Shown one piece after another: positions 13,185 to 19,745 of a stretch of 20,859 nucleotides of DNA (positions are counted from its first letter, which is position 1; every line of letters starts with the position of its first letter). Origin of the DNA: GCA-002780795 sp964545385 (lineage in GTDB: Bacteria; Patescibacteriota; Microgenomatia; UBA1406; GWC2-37-13); assembly GCA_964545385.1 (NCBI GenBank), contig CAZJFG010000012.1, forward strand, positions 1 to 20,859, in the 5' to 3' direction. The translations under genes were made by a program, and so were the position numbers. A model generated the notes under the pieces. The model was not told the DNA's origin. It made no database searches and was given only the letters and a program-made list of their open reading frames with translations.

Positions 13185-13535
13185 TTAATTTGCAATTTTA
13201 AATTCTAAAACTTTTTTTATCACGTCTTCTGCTTCACTAAACTTTTTATCTTTTACAAGACAGCTTACATGATCAAGTGCTTTTTTTTCGTACTTTTCTT
13301 CGTACTGGCGCATAATACACATTACAACAGGTGCCAACTCCAAACAGTTATCGTCGAGTTTGACTGCCGAACAATAAAGCTGGTCAATAGTCATACCTGG
13401 CTTAATAAGCTTCAAAGTGGTTTGGACGATATTTTGAAGTTTTTCTGTTGACGTTTCACTCTTTTCCGCTAAAATTCCGATAACCTTCAAAACCTCGACC
13501 TCTATATATTTCCGAAACTCCTCTGCCTGTTGCAT
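13185..13535 (-). CDS. Small unknown helical protein
   Basis: A 116-residue, predicted all-helical protein, beginning MQQAEEFRKYIEVEVLKVIG. It holds three Cys but no pattern of a metal site. No family is recognised; the two halves (about 1-55 and 65-116) may be helical hairpins. It is first of a two-gene unit with the tail-anchored protein. The ATG at 13533-13535 is chosen over an in-frame TTG two codons upstream because a -10 box ends five bases before this ATG. It is divergent from the zinc-ribbon membrane protein, and the two promoters overlap. Confidence 0.6.
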   Translation of the reverse strand: MQQAEEFRKYIEVEVLKVIGILAEKSETSTEKLQNIVQTTLKLIKPGMTIDQLYCSAVKLDDNCLELAPVVMCIMRQYEEKYEKKALDHVSCLVKDKKFSEAEDVIKKVLEFKIAN

Positions 13536-13540
13536 ATTCA

Positions 13541-13591
13541 ATAATCCATTGTAATCTGAAAATTGTAAATTGTAAATTAATTAAGTAGTAT
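13541..13591. promoter_or_regulatory. Overlapping divergent promoters
   Basis: Minus strand: TTTACA (13564-13569), 17-bp spacer, GATTAT (13541-13546), five bases to the ATG at 13535. Plus strand: TTGTAA (13563-13568), 17-bp spacer, TAGTAT (13586-13591), seven bases to the ATG at 13599. The two -35 boxes cover the same bases, so one polymerase should block the other. Confidence 0.6.
13546..13580. repeat. Heptamer array in the divergent promoter
   Basis: Units CCATTGT, AATCTGA, AAATTGT, AAATTGT, AAATTAA run at 7-bp steps through the -35 region of both promoters. Confidence 0.75.
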
Positions 13592-13598
13592 TATTTCT

Positions 13599-14342
13599 AT
13601 GATCTGCCCCAACTGTAGTAACCTCATGAACTACATTAATCTGGATAAACAAAATATTCTCCACTGCCCGAACTGCGGTACAAGTTTTTTTGAAGAAAAC
13701 GGTATCAATCGTATCTCAAAGGAATCGGCTGAAAAGCTTGCCGGAGACAAAAAGAACGTCGATATCGAAAGTCATGAAAAACTCTGTCCGCTCGACCATC
13801 TGCGTCTTCTCCCTCAGTCCAAGGAAGTTACGCCTGAGGGAGTTATTATTCTGAAGTGTCCTCGCTGCTATGGAGTTTTGGCCTTTCCGGACGATCTTTT
13901 AAACTTCAAAAAGGCCCAAACGGCAAAGATTGATTATTTTAAGGCTTGGGCAAAACCGCTTCCGTCGCTGCGTACAGTTCTTGTTATCTCTTTTACGGCA
14001 ATCGCCCTTGGTTCGGTTTTTTACAAGTTTAACAACTTTTTTAAATACTCATCTGCTCCTTCTCAAGCCTCAAACATTATAAAAAACATTACTTTTTCGA
14101 AATCGGGAAGGTATCTGATGGTTTTTTTTAAAACTCAAACTCCTTTTGCCACAAAAATTATTTTTCAAGATTTGACAACCAACTCTCAGATAGAAAAAAC
14201 CATCAACCAAACACCTACAACTATTCACCAGCTGACTACCGGTGACCTAAATGTAGAAGACGAAATCATTTATCAGATTGTTTTGACCAACAAACAAGGA
14301 GTGGAAACGAAAACGGAGTTCGACAAATTAGTCCTTCAATAA
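13599..14342 (+). CDS. Membrane protein with N-terminal tandem zinc-ribbon motifs
   Basis: A 247-residue protein. The N-terminus carries two Cys-pair zinc-ribbon arrangements: CPNC (3-6) with CPNCG (24-28), and CPLDH (about 63-67) with CPRC (about 87-90), the TFIIB-type/double zinc-ribbon look (zf-TFIIB, COG3809-like). A membrane helix lies at about 128-146 (VLVISFTAIALGSVFY). The last about 90 residues should be outside and look like a small beta-sandwich (IIFQDLTTNSQIEK, HQLTTGDLNVEDEIIYQIV, FN3-like pattern). So a cytosolic metal-bound domain is joined through the membrane to an outer domain. Role unknown: sensing or anchoring are possible. The start is the ATG seven bases after a -10 box. 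It converges on galT. Confidence 0.8.
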   Translation: MICPNCSNLMNYINLDKQNILHCPNCGTSFFEENGINRISKESAEKLAGDKKNVDIESHEKLCPLDHLRLLPQSKEVTPEGVIILKCPRCYGVLAFPDDLLNFKKAQTAKIDYFKAWAKPLPSLRTVLVISFTAIALGSVFYKFNNFFKYSSAPSQASNIIKNITFSKSGRYLMVFFKTQTPFATKIIFQDLTTNSQIEKTINQTPTTIHQLTTGDLNVEDEIIYQIVLTNKQGVETKTEFDKLVLQ

Positions 14343-14426
14343 TAAATATCTAATAACCAATTTTTAATCAATTTTTAATAATAAATATTTAAATATTAGT
14401 TATTGAATAAAAATTTGATATTTATT
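14341..14426. repeat. AT-only inverted repeat between convergent genes
   Basis: AATAAATATC (14341-14350) and its perfect reverse complement GATATTTATT (14417-14426) form the ends, overlapping the stop codons of the two convergent genes. In the middle is the 14-bp palindrome AATATTTAAATATT (14384-14397), and CAATTTTTAAT-type units repeat between. It could end transcription from both sides. Confidence 0.75.
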
Positions 14427-15300
14427 ATTTAAAATTTTTTAACTTTTTCAAAACCGAAGCCATCTTATCTTCCATTGCTTTATATTGTCGGGCCGCCTCG
14501 ATCGGATCAATAATATTGACATTAAGACCTGTCCCCAGCTCAAAACCTGCTCGGTATACAAAACGGGGAATAATCCGTAGATACCAGTTTTCTTTGGGAT
14601 AGATATAAAAATTGTAGGAAAAAGGAATCTGAGTTATTTTATGAGTATAGTAAATTTTTTCCAGGCTTTTTAGAGTTTTTTGCAAAATTGCGGCAAAATC
14701 TTTGAGCTCTTCGTCGTTGATGTCACCAAAATAAATACCTTCTTTTTTGGGAGTAATCCAAACCTCATACGGCCACTGGGAAAACTCCGGGCAATAGGTA
14801 ATAAAATAGGTATTTTCCTCGACAATGTTGGCCAGTGGCTCCCGAGTCAAGGTATCCATATTTATCTGGTTTGGTAAAACAACAAGCTGCGAGTGCGAAT
14901 GCTTTAAAGAAGCTCCGGCATGCTCCCGGTGGTTACAAAAAATAAGTACCTGACCTTGTTTACGGTAGTGGTTGTACCTTTCCCGAAAAGCTTTAAGTAT
15001 CAACTCTAAATGATGTAGGGAGAGGTTTTCCAGTTCTTGATTACAGGATGGTGTATGAATAATGACCTCGTGCATATCGGTAATAGGAAATTTGTTGGGA
15101 ATAACTCGCACTAGCCAACCGGGCTTATTGGGTTCACCCTTGCCAAAACGGAGTACCTCCGGAGTCGTATTTTTTTCATGTCCGGGGCAAAATGGGCAAA
15201 TGAATCTTTTAGTTTTTCCTTTTTTTTCCGGCCGGCCCAATCTCTGGGGAGAAATAATCACCCATCGGCGAGATAAAATATCTGGAACATAACGTGACAT
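14425..15300 (-). CDS. galT: Galactose-1-phosphate uridylyltransferase-like HIT-family enzyme
   Basis: A 291-residue GalT-type nucleotidylyltransferase of the HIT superfamily, which moves UMP between hexose-1-phosphate and UDP-hexose (Leloir pathway and sugar activation). It begins SRYVPDILSRRWVIISPQR, has the zinc pair CPFC (Cys35, Cys38), the conserved NKFP (69-72), FCNHREHAGASLKH, and the active-site triad HSHSQ at 134-138 with nucleophile His136. Ser replaces the usual Pro in HPHxQ, as in many deep-branching members, so hexose specificity may differ. The ATG at 15300 is chosen because a promoter with -35 and -10 ends seven bases before it; a longer in-frame reading runs through that promoter. 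It is divergent from pth and close to three GT4 genes that would use nucleotide sugars. Confidence 0.88.
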   Translation of the reverse strand: MSRYVPDILSRRWVIISPQRLGRPEKKGKTKRFICPFCPGHEKNTTPEVLRFGKGEPNKPGWLVRVIPNKFPITDMHEVIIHTPSCNQELENLSLHHLELILKAFRERYNHYRKQGQVLIFCNHREHAGASLKHSHSQLVVLPNQINMDTLTREPLANIVEENTYFITYCPEFSQWPYEVWITPKKEGIYFGDINDEELKDFAAILQKTLKSLEKIYYTHKITQIPFSYNFYIYPKENWYLRIIPRFVYRAGFELGTGLNVNIIDPIEAARQYKAMEDKMASVLKKLKNFK

Positions 15301-15306
15301 AATTTT

Positions 15307-15393
15307 GAGTATAAAGTATTTGGTATCCAGTATCAAGTATTTTGCAACAGGCTGTTTTAATACTGAATACTGTATACTAGATACTGCATACTA
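15307..15393. repeat. Symmetric heptamer dyad array between galT and pth
   Basis: Five plus-strand units GAGTATA, AAGTATT, TGGTATC, CAGTATC, AAGTATT (15307-15341) face five reverse-type units AATACTG, AATACTG, TATACTA, GATACTG, CATACTA (15359-15393) across a 17-bp centre (15342-15358). The centre holds the palindrome AACAG-G-CTGTT (15346-15356), so its axis nearly matches that of the arrays (about 15350). The last unit runs into the pth start codon. Confidence 0.92.
15308..15336 (-). promoter_or_regulatory. galT promoter, leaderless arrangement
   Basis: On the minus strand TTGATA (15331-15336), a 17-bp spacer and TATACT (15308-15313) end seven bases before the ATG at 15298-15300. Both boxes match consensus at 5 of 6 and are formed by heptamer units. 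Confidence 0.7.
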
Positions 15394-15866
15394 TGAAATT
15401 GATTGTTGGTCTTGGCAATCCGGGTGAGAAATATATGAATAACAGACATAATGTTGGACATATGTTTATTGACTATATCAAAACTAAAAACTCAAAACTC
15501 AAAGCTATTAAGACTGATTGTTTTATGAACGAATCGGGTAAATTTGTCAAGAAATCAGTCTCCGGATTTCCTAATTTCTCAGTTTCAGATTTAATCGTTA
15601 TTCACGACGATCTCGATATTCCCTTGGGCAAATTCCGTATTGATCTGGCTCGTGGACCAAAACTCCATAATGGCCTTAAATCCATTGAAACAGCTCTTAG
15701 GACAAAGGATTTTTGGAGAATCCGTATTGGCGTTGACAACCGTCAAAAAACCGGCTCCATAAATGGCGAAACCTATGTTCTTAAAAATTTCTTAGCAGAT
15801 GAAAGAGAACTTATTGACGGTTTATTCCCAACTATTTATTCGCAACTTTCAGTTTTTTTTAAATAA
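15393..15866 (+). CDS. pth: Peptidyl-tRNA hydrolase, compact form
   Basis: A 157-residue peptidyl-tRNA hydrolase, which frees tRNA from dropped-off peptidyl-tRNA. The known catalytic and substrate residues are all present: GNPG with Asn9, His19 in NNRHN, FMNESGK with Asn46, HDDLD with Asp72, and HNG with Asn93 (matching E. coli Asn10, His20, Asn68, Asp93 and Asn114). It is shorter than the usual 185-195: about 21 residues are missing between His19 and FMN, the Gly-rich loop before HNG is changed to ARGPKL, and the C-terminal lid is short. It should still work. The start follows the heptamer array directly, with a weak TTAATA/GATACT promoter seven bases before the ATG. The next GT4 gene starts 19 bp after. 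Confidence 0.92.
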   Translation: MKLIVGLGNPGEKYMNNRHNVGHMFIDYIKTKNSKLKAIKTDCFMNESGKFVKKSVSGFPNFSVSDLIVIHDDLDIPLGKFRIDLARGPKLHNGLKSIETALRTKDFWRIRIGVDNRQKTGSINGETYVLKNFLADERELIDGLFPTIYSQLSVFFK

Positions 15867-15870
15867 AATC

Positions 15871-15885
15871 TGCTAAAATATCTTT
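15871..15885 (+). promoter_or_regulatory. Extended -10 before the first GT4 gene
   Basis: TGCTAAAAT (15871-15879, extended -10) ends six bases before the ATG at 15886. It overlaps the end of the gap after pth; a clear -35 is absent. Confidence 0.5.
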
Positions 15886-17091
15886 ATGTTGGACAAAAAA
15901 CTGAGGATTTTGTACTTTCAGACATTTCCGCTTTATGGATCTGGTTCAGGAACCTATGCAAGGTTTCTAGCACGCGAAGTCAACAGACACTACAAAGTAG
16001 CTATGGTTTGTCCGGATACCCGACCGATTAATGGCGTTAAAATATATACTATTAAAATGCCTTTTAATGTTGCTTTTACAGGCCACCCCGAGTGGAAAAA
16101 CTGCCGGCATTACAAAGACCTCTCTCCTAAGGAAATTCTTACTATTTATAAAGTTTTTTTAAATAGCGCTATTGAGGCGGTTGAAGATTTTAAACCAAAC
16201 ATTATTCATGTCCATCATGCCTTTCCTTTTTCCTGGGTAGCACGATTTATAAAATCAACTTATCTTATCCCTTATGTTATCAGTGTACACGGATCAGAAC
16301 TTCCTACGGCTCAAAAAAACAAGCGTTATTTAGCACTTACAATCGATGCACTGCGCCGTGCTCGGCGCGTAATTCCAAATTCCTATTACACTAAAGACTG
16401 GACATTTAAGGTGTTTGGCGACGAGTACCGTCATCAAGTCAGAGTAATTCCCGGAGGTGTTGATATTAATAAATTCCACAGCGTTGATACCCGTCAGATT
16501 GATAAACAGTATAATCTTAAAGGAAAAAAAGTTGTGACTTTTGCCGGAAAACTAACGATTTACAAAGGCGTTAAATATCTTATCCGTGCGGCAAAAAAAA
16601 TTAAGGCCGAGATCATAATTTTAGGCGATGGACCAGAAAGAAAAAATCTTGAACAGATTGTCAAAGACGAAAAAATAAAGAATGTCAGATTTATTGGTCA
16701 TTTGGGAGAAGATACCAATTTTTTAATTCAGTTTTATAGCAGAGCCGATGTTTTTGTCGCTCCTTCAATCTGGGATGAACCATTGGGTTTGGTTATTCTT
16801 GAAGCAATGGCCTGCGAAACACCGGTTGTCGTCACAAGAAAAGGTGGAATTCCGCTTGCCGTCAAAGACGGAAAAAATGGCTTATTCATCAAACCAAGAA
16901 ATGCCAAAGACATTGCCGAAAAAGTCAACTATCTCCTCGAGAATGAGAATATCCGCTCCAAAATGGGAAGAAAAGCCCGGGAAATTGCTGTAAACAAATT
17001 TTCTTGGGAGATAATCGGAAGAAGATTTATCAATATCTATGAAAAATTTGCTTATTTCCCAAAAATAAAAAATGAGCGAACAAGTATTTGA
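15886..17091 (+). CDS. GT4-family glycosyltransferase
   Basis: A 401-residue GT-B glycosyltransferase of family 4. The N-terminal half has the glycine-rich acceptor loop FPLYGSGSGTYARFLA (residues 14-29), HVHHAF (about 109-114) and VISVHGSE. The C-terminal half binds the nucleotide sugar: IPGGVDINKF, FAGKLTIYKGVKYLI, ILGDGPE, FIGHL and the EPLGLVILE motif (Glu near 298 and 305, the EX7E pair), then GGIPLAVKDGKNGLFI. It transfers an alpha-linked sugar to a lipid or glycan at the cytoplasmic membrane face. It is the first of three adjacent GT4 genes and likely part of a surface polysaccharide or glycolipid pathway with galT nearby. The exact donor and acceptor cannot be told. Confidence 0.9.
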   Translation: MLDKKLRILYFQTFPLYGSGSGTYARFLAREVNRHYKVAMVCPDTRPINGVKIYTIKMPFNVAFTGHPEWKNCRHYKDLSPKEILTIYKVFLNSAIEAVEDFKPNIIHVHHAFPFSWVARFIKSTYLIPYVISVHGSELPTAQKNKRYLALTIDALRRARRVIPNSYYTKDWTFKVFGDEYRHQVRVIPGGVDINKFHSVDTRQIDKQYNLKGKKVVTFAGKLTIYKGVKYLIRAAKKIKAEIIILGDGPERKNLEQIVKDEKIKNVRFIGHLGEDTNFLIQFYSRADVFVAPSIWDEPLGLVILEAMACETPVVVTRKGGIPLAVKDGKNGLFIKPRNAKDIAEKVNYLLENENIRSKMGRKAREIAVNKFSWEIIGRRFINIYEKFAYFPKIKNERTSI

Positions 17092-17104
17092 ATAAGTGAT
17101 TAAG

Positions 17105-17116
17105 TATAATTTTTTT
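17105..17116 (+). promoter_or_regulatory. -10 box before the second GT4 gene
   Basis: TATAAT (17105-17110) ends six bases before the ATG at 17117 (all T between). It favours this ATG over an in-frame GTG at 17096 and suggests an internal leaderless start in the run of GT4 genes. Confidence 0.6.
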
Positions 17117-18274
17117 ATGAAAAAAAAAATCTGCCAGATTGGCTACCTTAAATTTGGAGTTGGCCACTATATTGCCCATCTTTACCCTTATCTCTCAAAA
17201 GATTATGATATTCAAATTCTGACTTATACTCACGGTAGCCCAGGGGACGTGCTTGTTGTCGACGACCCAATTATCACCAATAATATCGGTAAATACCAAC
17301 AGGTTATCAACCCCCATGGTTGGAAAGACAGTTTCCGGTCGCTAAAACGGCTTTTCGAAATTTTCGACAAGGAAAAATTCGAGATTCTTAATTTACAGAT
17401 AAGCACTTATATTCGTTTTTCTTCGTTTATTTTTATTCCGGTTATCGAACATTTTAAAAAAAGTGGCTTAAAGGTGATTTATACCATGCATGACGTTTTA
17501 CCTTTTCCCGAAAAAGAAACCGTCTCGGAATATTTGAAATATTTTTATAGTTTGGCCGATGCCTCTATCGTAGGTAATGAAAAAGAAAAATCTAATATTA
17601 TTGAGTATTTTGACTATAAAAAAAAGGTTTTTGTTGCGACACATGGCGTCTATAGTATGTTTAATTCAGGAAAAATAAACAAAAAAGAAGCGGAAAACAA
17701 TCTTAAGGTCAGTCAATTCCCAAAAAAAATCCTCTTTTTTGGCGCACTCCGTGATAATAAAGGCCTTAATGACCTTATAGATGCTTTAAATATCCTAAAC
17801 AAAAAAGGCAAAGACGTTTACACAATAATTTCCTGCTCAATTCGAGGTACGGTTACTTTCGATAAATATCAAGGCTTAATAGATAAATACCAATTAGGAG
17901 AAAAGATAAAACTAATTGTGAAAGATTACCTTAGCCCAGCTGAAATTGAAAATCAGTTTAAAGCGGCAGATTTGATTATTCTTCCATACACGGAAGTTTC
18001 GCAAAGCGGTATCTTAAACCTGGCTTTTGCCTTTGAAAAACCAATGGTTGTTACGGATGCTTTTGCTGAAAAAGATACAATCAAAAACAATATGGGTTAT
18101 GTTATTCCTGCAAAAAATCCTGAGGCGCTTGCTGTTGCCATTTCCGACTTTTTTAATAATCAATCTCAAATTGAACCAAAATTTATTCAAAATATACAAA
18201 AATACAATAAAACGCATGGATTTTTACAAACAGCAGAAGTCTATAAACAAGCTATAAGTTCTTTTCATCAATAA
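17117..18274 (+). CDS. GT4-family glycosyltransferase (second)
   Basis: A 385-residue GT-B enzyme. The start KKICQIGYLKFGVGHYIAHLY has the glycine-containing N-terminal loop; TMHDVLP (about 127-133) is the typical strand after the first domain; the second domain has ILFFGALRDNKGLNDLI, ADLIILPYTEVSQSGILNLAF (with the conserved Glu/Ser-Gly region near 292-297), and KPMVVTD, with NMGYVIPAKNPEAL at the end. The canonical EX7E is relaxed to EVSQSGIL, as in many bacterial GT4 members that use TxxxSG. It is less similar to its neighbour upstream than to the third GT by plan. Stop and next start touch (TAA then ATG), so it is coupled to the next gene. Confidence 0.88.
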   Translation: MKKKICQIGYLKFGVGHYIAHLYPYLSKDYDIQILTYTHGSPGDVLVVDDPIITNNIGKYQQVINPHGWKDSFRSLKRLFEIFDKEKFEILNLQISTYIRFSSFIFIPVIEHFKKSGLKVIYTMHDVLPFPEKETVSEYLKYFYSLADASIVGNEKEKSNIIEYFDYKKKVFVATHGVYSMFNSGKINKKEAENNLKVSQFPKKILFFGALRDNKGLNDLIDALNILNKKGKDVYTIISCSIRGTVTFDKYQGLIDKYQLGEKIKLIVKDYLSPAEIENQFKAADLIILPYTEVSQSGILNLAFAFEKPMVVTDAFAEKDTIKNNMGYVIPAKNPEALAVAISDFFNNQSQIEPKFIQNIQKYNKTHGFLQTAEVYKQAISSFHQ

Positions 18275-19411
18275 ATGCATATTGCCATTCTTTCCAGCTT
18301 TCCGCCAAAAAACTGCGGAGTTGGCCAGTTTTGTTTAGATTTAGTAACCAACATTCAATACAATAAGCCTCAAACAATAGTTGATATTTATGCCATTGAT
18401 AATGTCAGAGAAGGATATCCTTATCAATCTATTGTCAAAGACCATTTTTATTTTCAGGATAAAAAAAAATATTCAGAAATTGCCGAAAAAATAAATCATA
18501 GTGATGCTGATCTTTGCCTTATTCAGCATGAATTTGGGCTATTTGGCGGAAATCGTAAAGAATACATTTTTGACTTTGTAAACAACTTGAAAGTTCCTCT
18601 TGTTGTCGTCCTCCACACTATCCCTATTGATCCTAAATACAACACGCATCTTTGGAGAACTAATCATATAAAACAGCTTGCGCGAAAAACAAAACAGTTT
18701 ATTACAATATCTTATGCAGGTAAACAGGGTCTTATTAATCTTGGAATAAATCCGGATCAAGTAACAGTAATCATCCATGGCGCGCCTAAAATGCCTTCGC
18801 TTTCCGAAAAACACAGTTTAAGAAAAAAATTAAACCTGCCGGAGAAGTTTATTATCACTGATTTTGGCCTTTTTAACGAAAATAAGGGAATTGAATATTT
18901 ACTTACCGCTATTGGCACACTTGCCAAAAAAAATCCAGATAAAATAAAGTCTTTGATTATCGGCGTTCCCCTCTCAGACAAGCACATAGATTATGTAAAT
19001 AAAATTCATAATCTTGCAAGAAACTCTAGCTTTGCAGACAGTATCCAGTTTATTGACAAATATCTTTTTCAAAAAGACCTGTGTGATTACATTGTTGCCT
19101 CAGATGCTATAGTTACACCTTATCTGAGTACTAATCAAACTTCAAGTGGCGTACTGACTTTTGCGGTTGCTGCCGGTGTGCCTGTTGTAAGTACACCTTA
19201 TCCTTATGCAAAAGAACTCTTAAAAGATATAGGCGTACTTATACCATACAGAAACAGTCAAAAAATTGTTGACGAAATTAATAAACTAATTCGCTCAAAA
19301 GATTATTATCAAAAAAGACAAAAACAAACACTTGAGTTCGGTAAAAGTTTATCCTGGCAATTAAAGGCGAAAGAATATATTAATTTATTCAATAAAATAT
19401 GCAGTCTGTAA
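18275..19411 (+). CDS. GT4-family glycosyltransferase (third)
   Basis: A 378-residue GT-B enzyme. The opening IAILSSFPPKNCGVGQF with GVG loop, then LIQHEFGLFGG (about 85-95, a signature of a GT4 subgroup found in many bacteria), VVLHTIP, and the C-terminal domain: FGLFNENKGIEYLL, IGVPLSDKH, ADAIVTPYLSTNQTSSGVLTFAVAAGVPVVSTPY (in pieces), and GVLIPYRN. The SSGVLTFA segment takes the place of EX7E. It begins at the base after the stop of the preceding GT4 and its end overlaps the next gene by 13 bases, so the set is one transcript. Probably it adds one sugar of the same glycan. Confidence 0.88.
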   Translation: MHIAILSSFPPKNCGVGQFCLDLVTNIQYNKPQTIVDIYAIDNVREGYPYQSIVKDHFYFQDKKKYSEIAEKINHSDADLCLIQHEFGLFGGNRKEYIFDFVNNLKVPLVVVLHTIPIDPKYNTHLWRTNHIKQLARKTKQFITISYAGKQGLINLGINPDQVTVIIHGAPKMPSLSEKHSLRKKLNLPEKFIITDFGLFNENKGIEYLLTAIGTLAKKNPDKIKSLIIGVPLSDKHIDYVNKIHNLARNSSFADSIQFIDKYLFQKDLCDYIVASDAIVTPYLSTNQTSSGVLTFAVAAGVPVVSTPYPYAKELLKDIGVLIPYRNSQKIVDEINKLIRSKDYYQKRQKQTLEFGKSLSWQLKAKEYINLFNKICSL

Positions 19412-19659
19412 GCGATATTCTAAAAAAATTCAATCCTTTGGAAGATAAATATGTTTCCCGTGAGTTTCAGTCATATGGTGTTCATTTGGCGGAAAAATTG
19501 GGCGATGCCAGACGAAAAAGTCTTTATATTAAACTTGCCAAAACCATTCCCCGTCCTATCTTGGAAAAAGCCCTTCAATTTACAGTTGATTCGCGCGCCC
19601 GCAAAAAAGGAGCCCTTTTTATGTGGAAACTGAAAGAACTAGGAGCGTTTAAAAAATAA
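19399..19659 (+). CDS. Small conserved hypothetical protein
   Basis: An 86-residue basic helical protein that starts inside the end of the third GT4 gene (13-base overlap, different frame). Pattern: YVSREFQSYGVHLAEKLGDARRKSLYIKLAKTIPR, then LEKALQFTVDSRARKKGALFMWKLKEL (shown in parts). I believe it belongs to a short protein family common in CPR genomes, from memory of the YVSREFQ...LYIKLAK and LFMWKLKEL pattern, but no function is attached to it. High Lys/Arg content could fit nucleic-acid binding. ATG at 19399 is the only good start; the overlap suggests translational coupling. Confidence 0.75.
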   Translation: MQSVSDILKKFNPLEDKYVSREFQSYGVHLAEKLGDARRKSLYIKLAKTIPRPILEKALQFTVDSRARKKGALFMWKLKELGAFKK

Positions 19660-19737
19660 TTTACAATTTTTACTGCTCTAATTTTCATCGATGATTATTT
19701 CATTGTAAATCTATTGAGGAACGAAAAAATGTAAATT
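19658..19737. repeat. Inverted repeat array between convergent genes
   Basis: AATTTACA (19658-19665) and its reverse complement TGTAAATT (19730-19737) bracket a centre with the perfect palindrome TCATCGATGA (19685-19694). A further TGTAAAT sits at 19704-19710. 7-bp phasing is weaker than in the other arrays. Confidence 0.65.
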
Positions 19738-19745
19738 GAAAATTT

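Noticed and set aside
15301..15336. Longer N-terminus of the galT-like gene
   Set aside because: The extra residues are encoded by heptamer repeats that form the promoter; the family start SRYVPDILSRRW begins at 15300.
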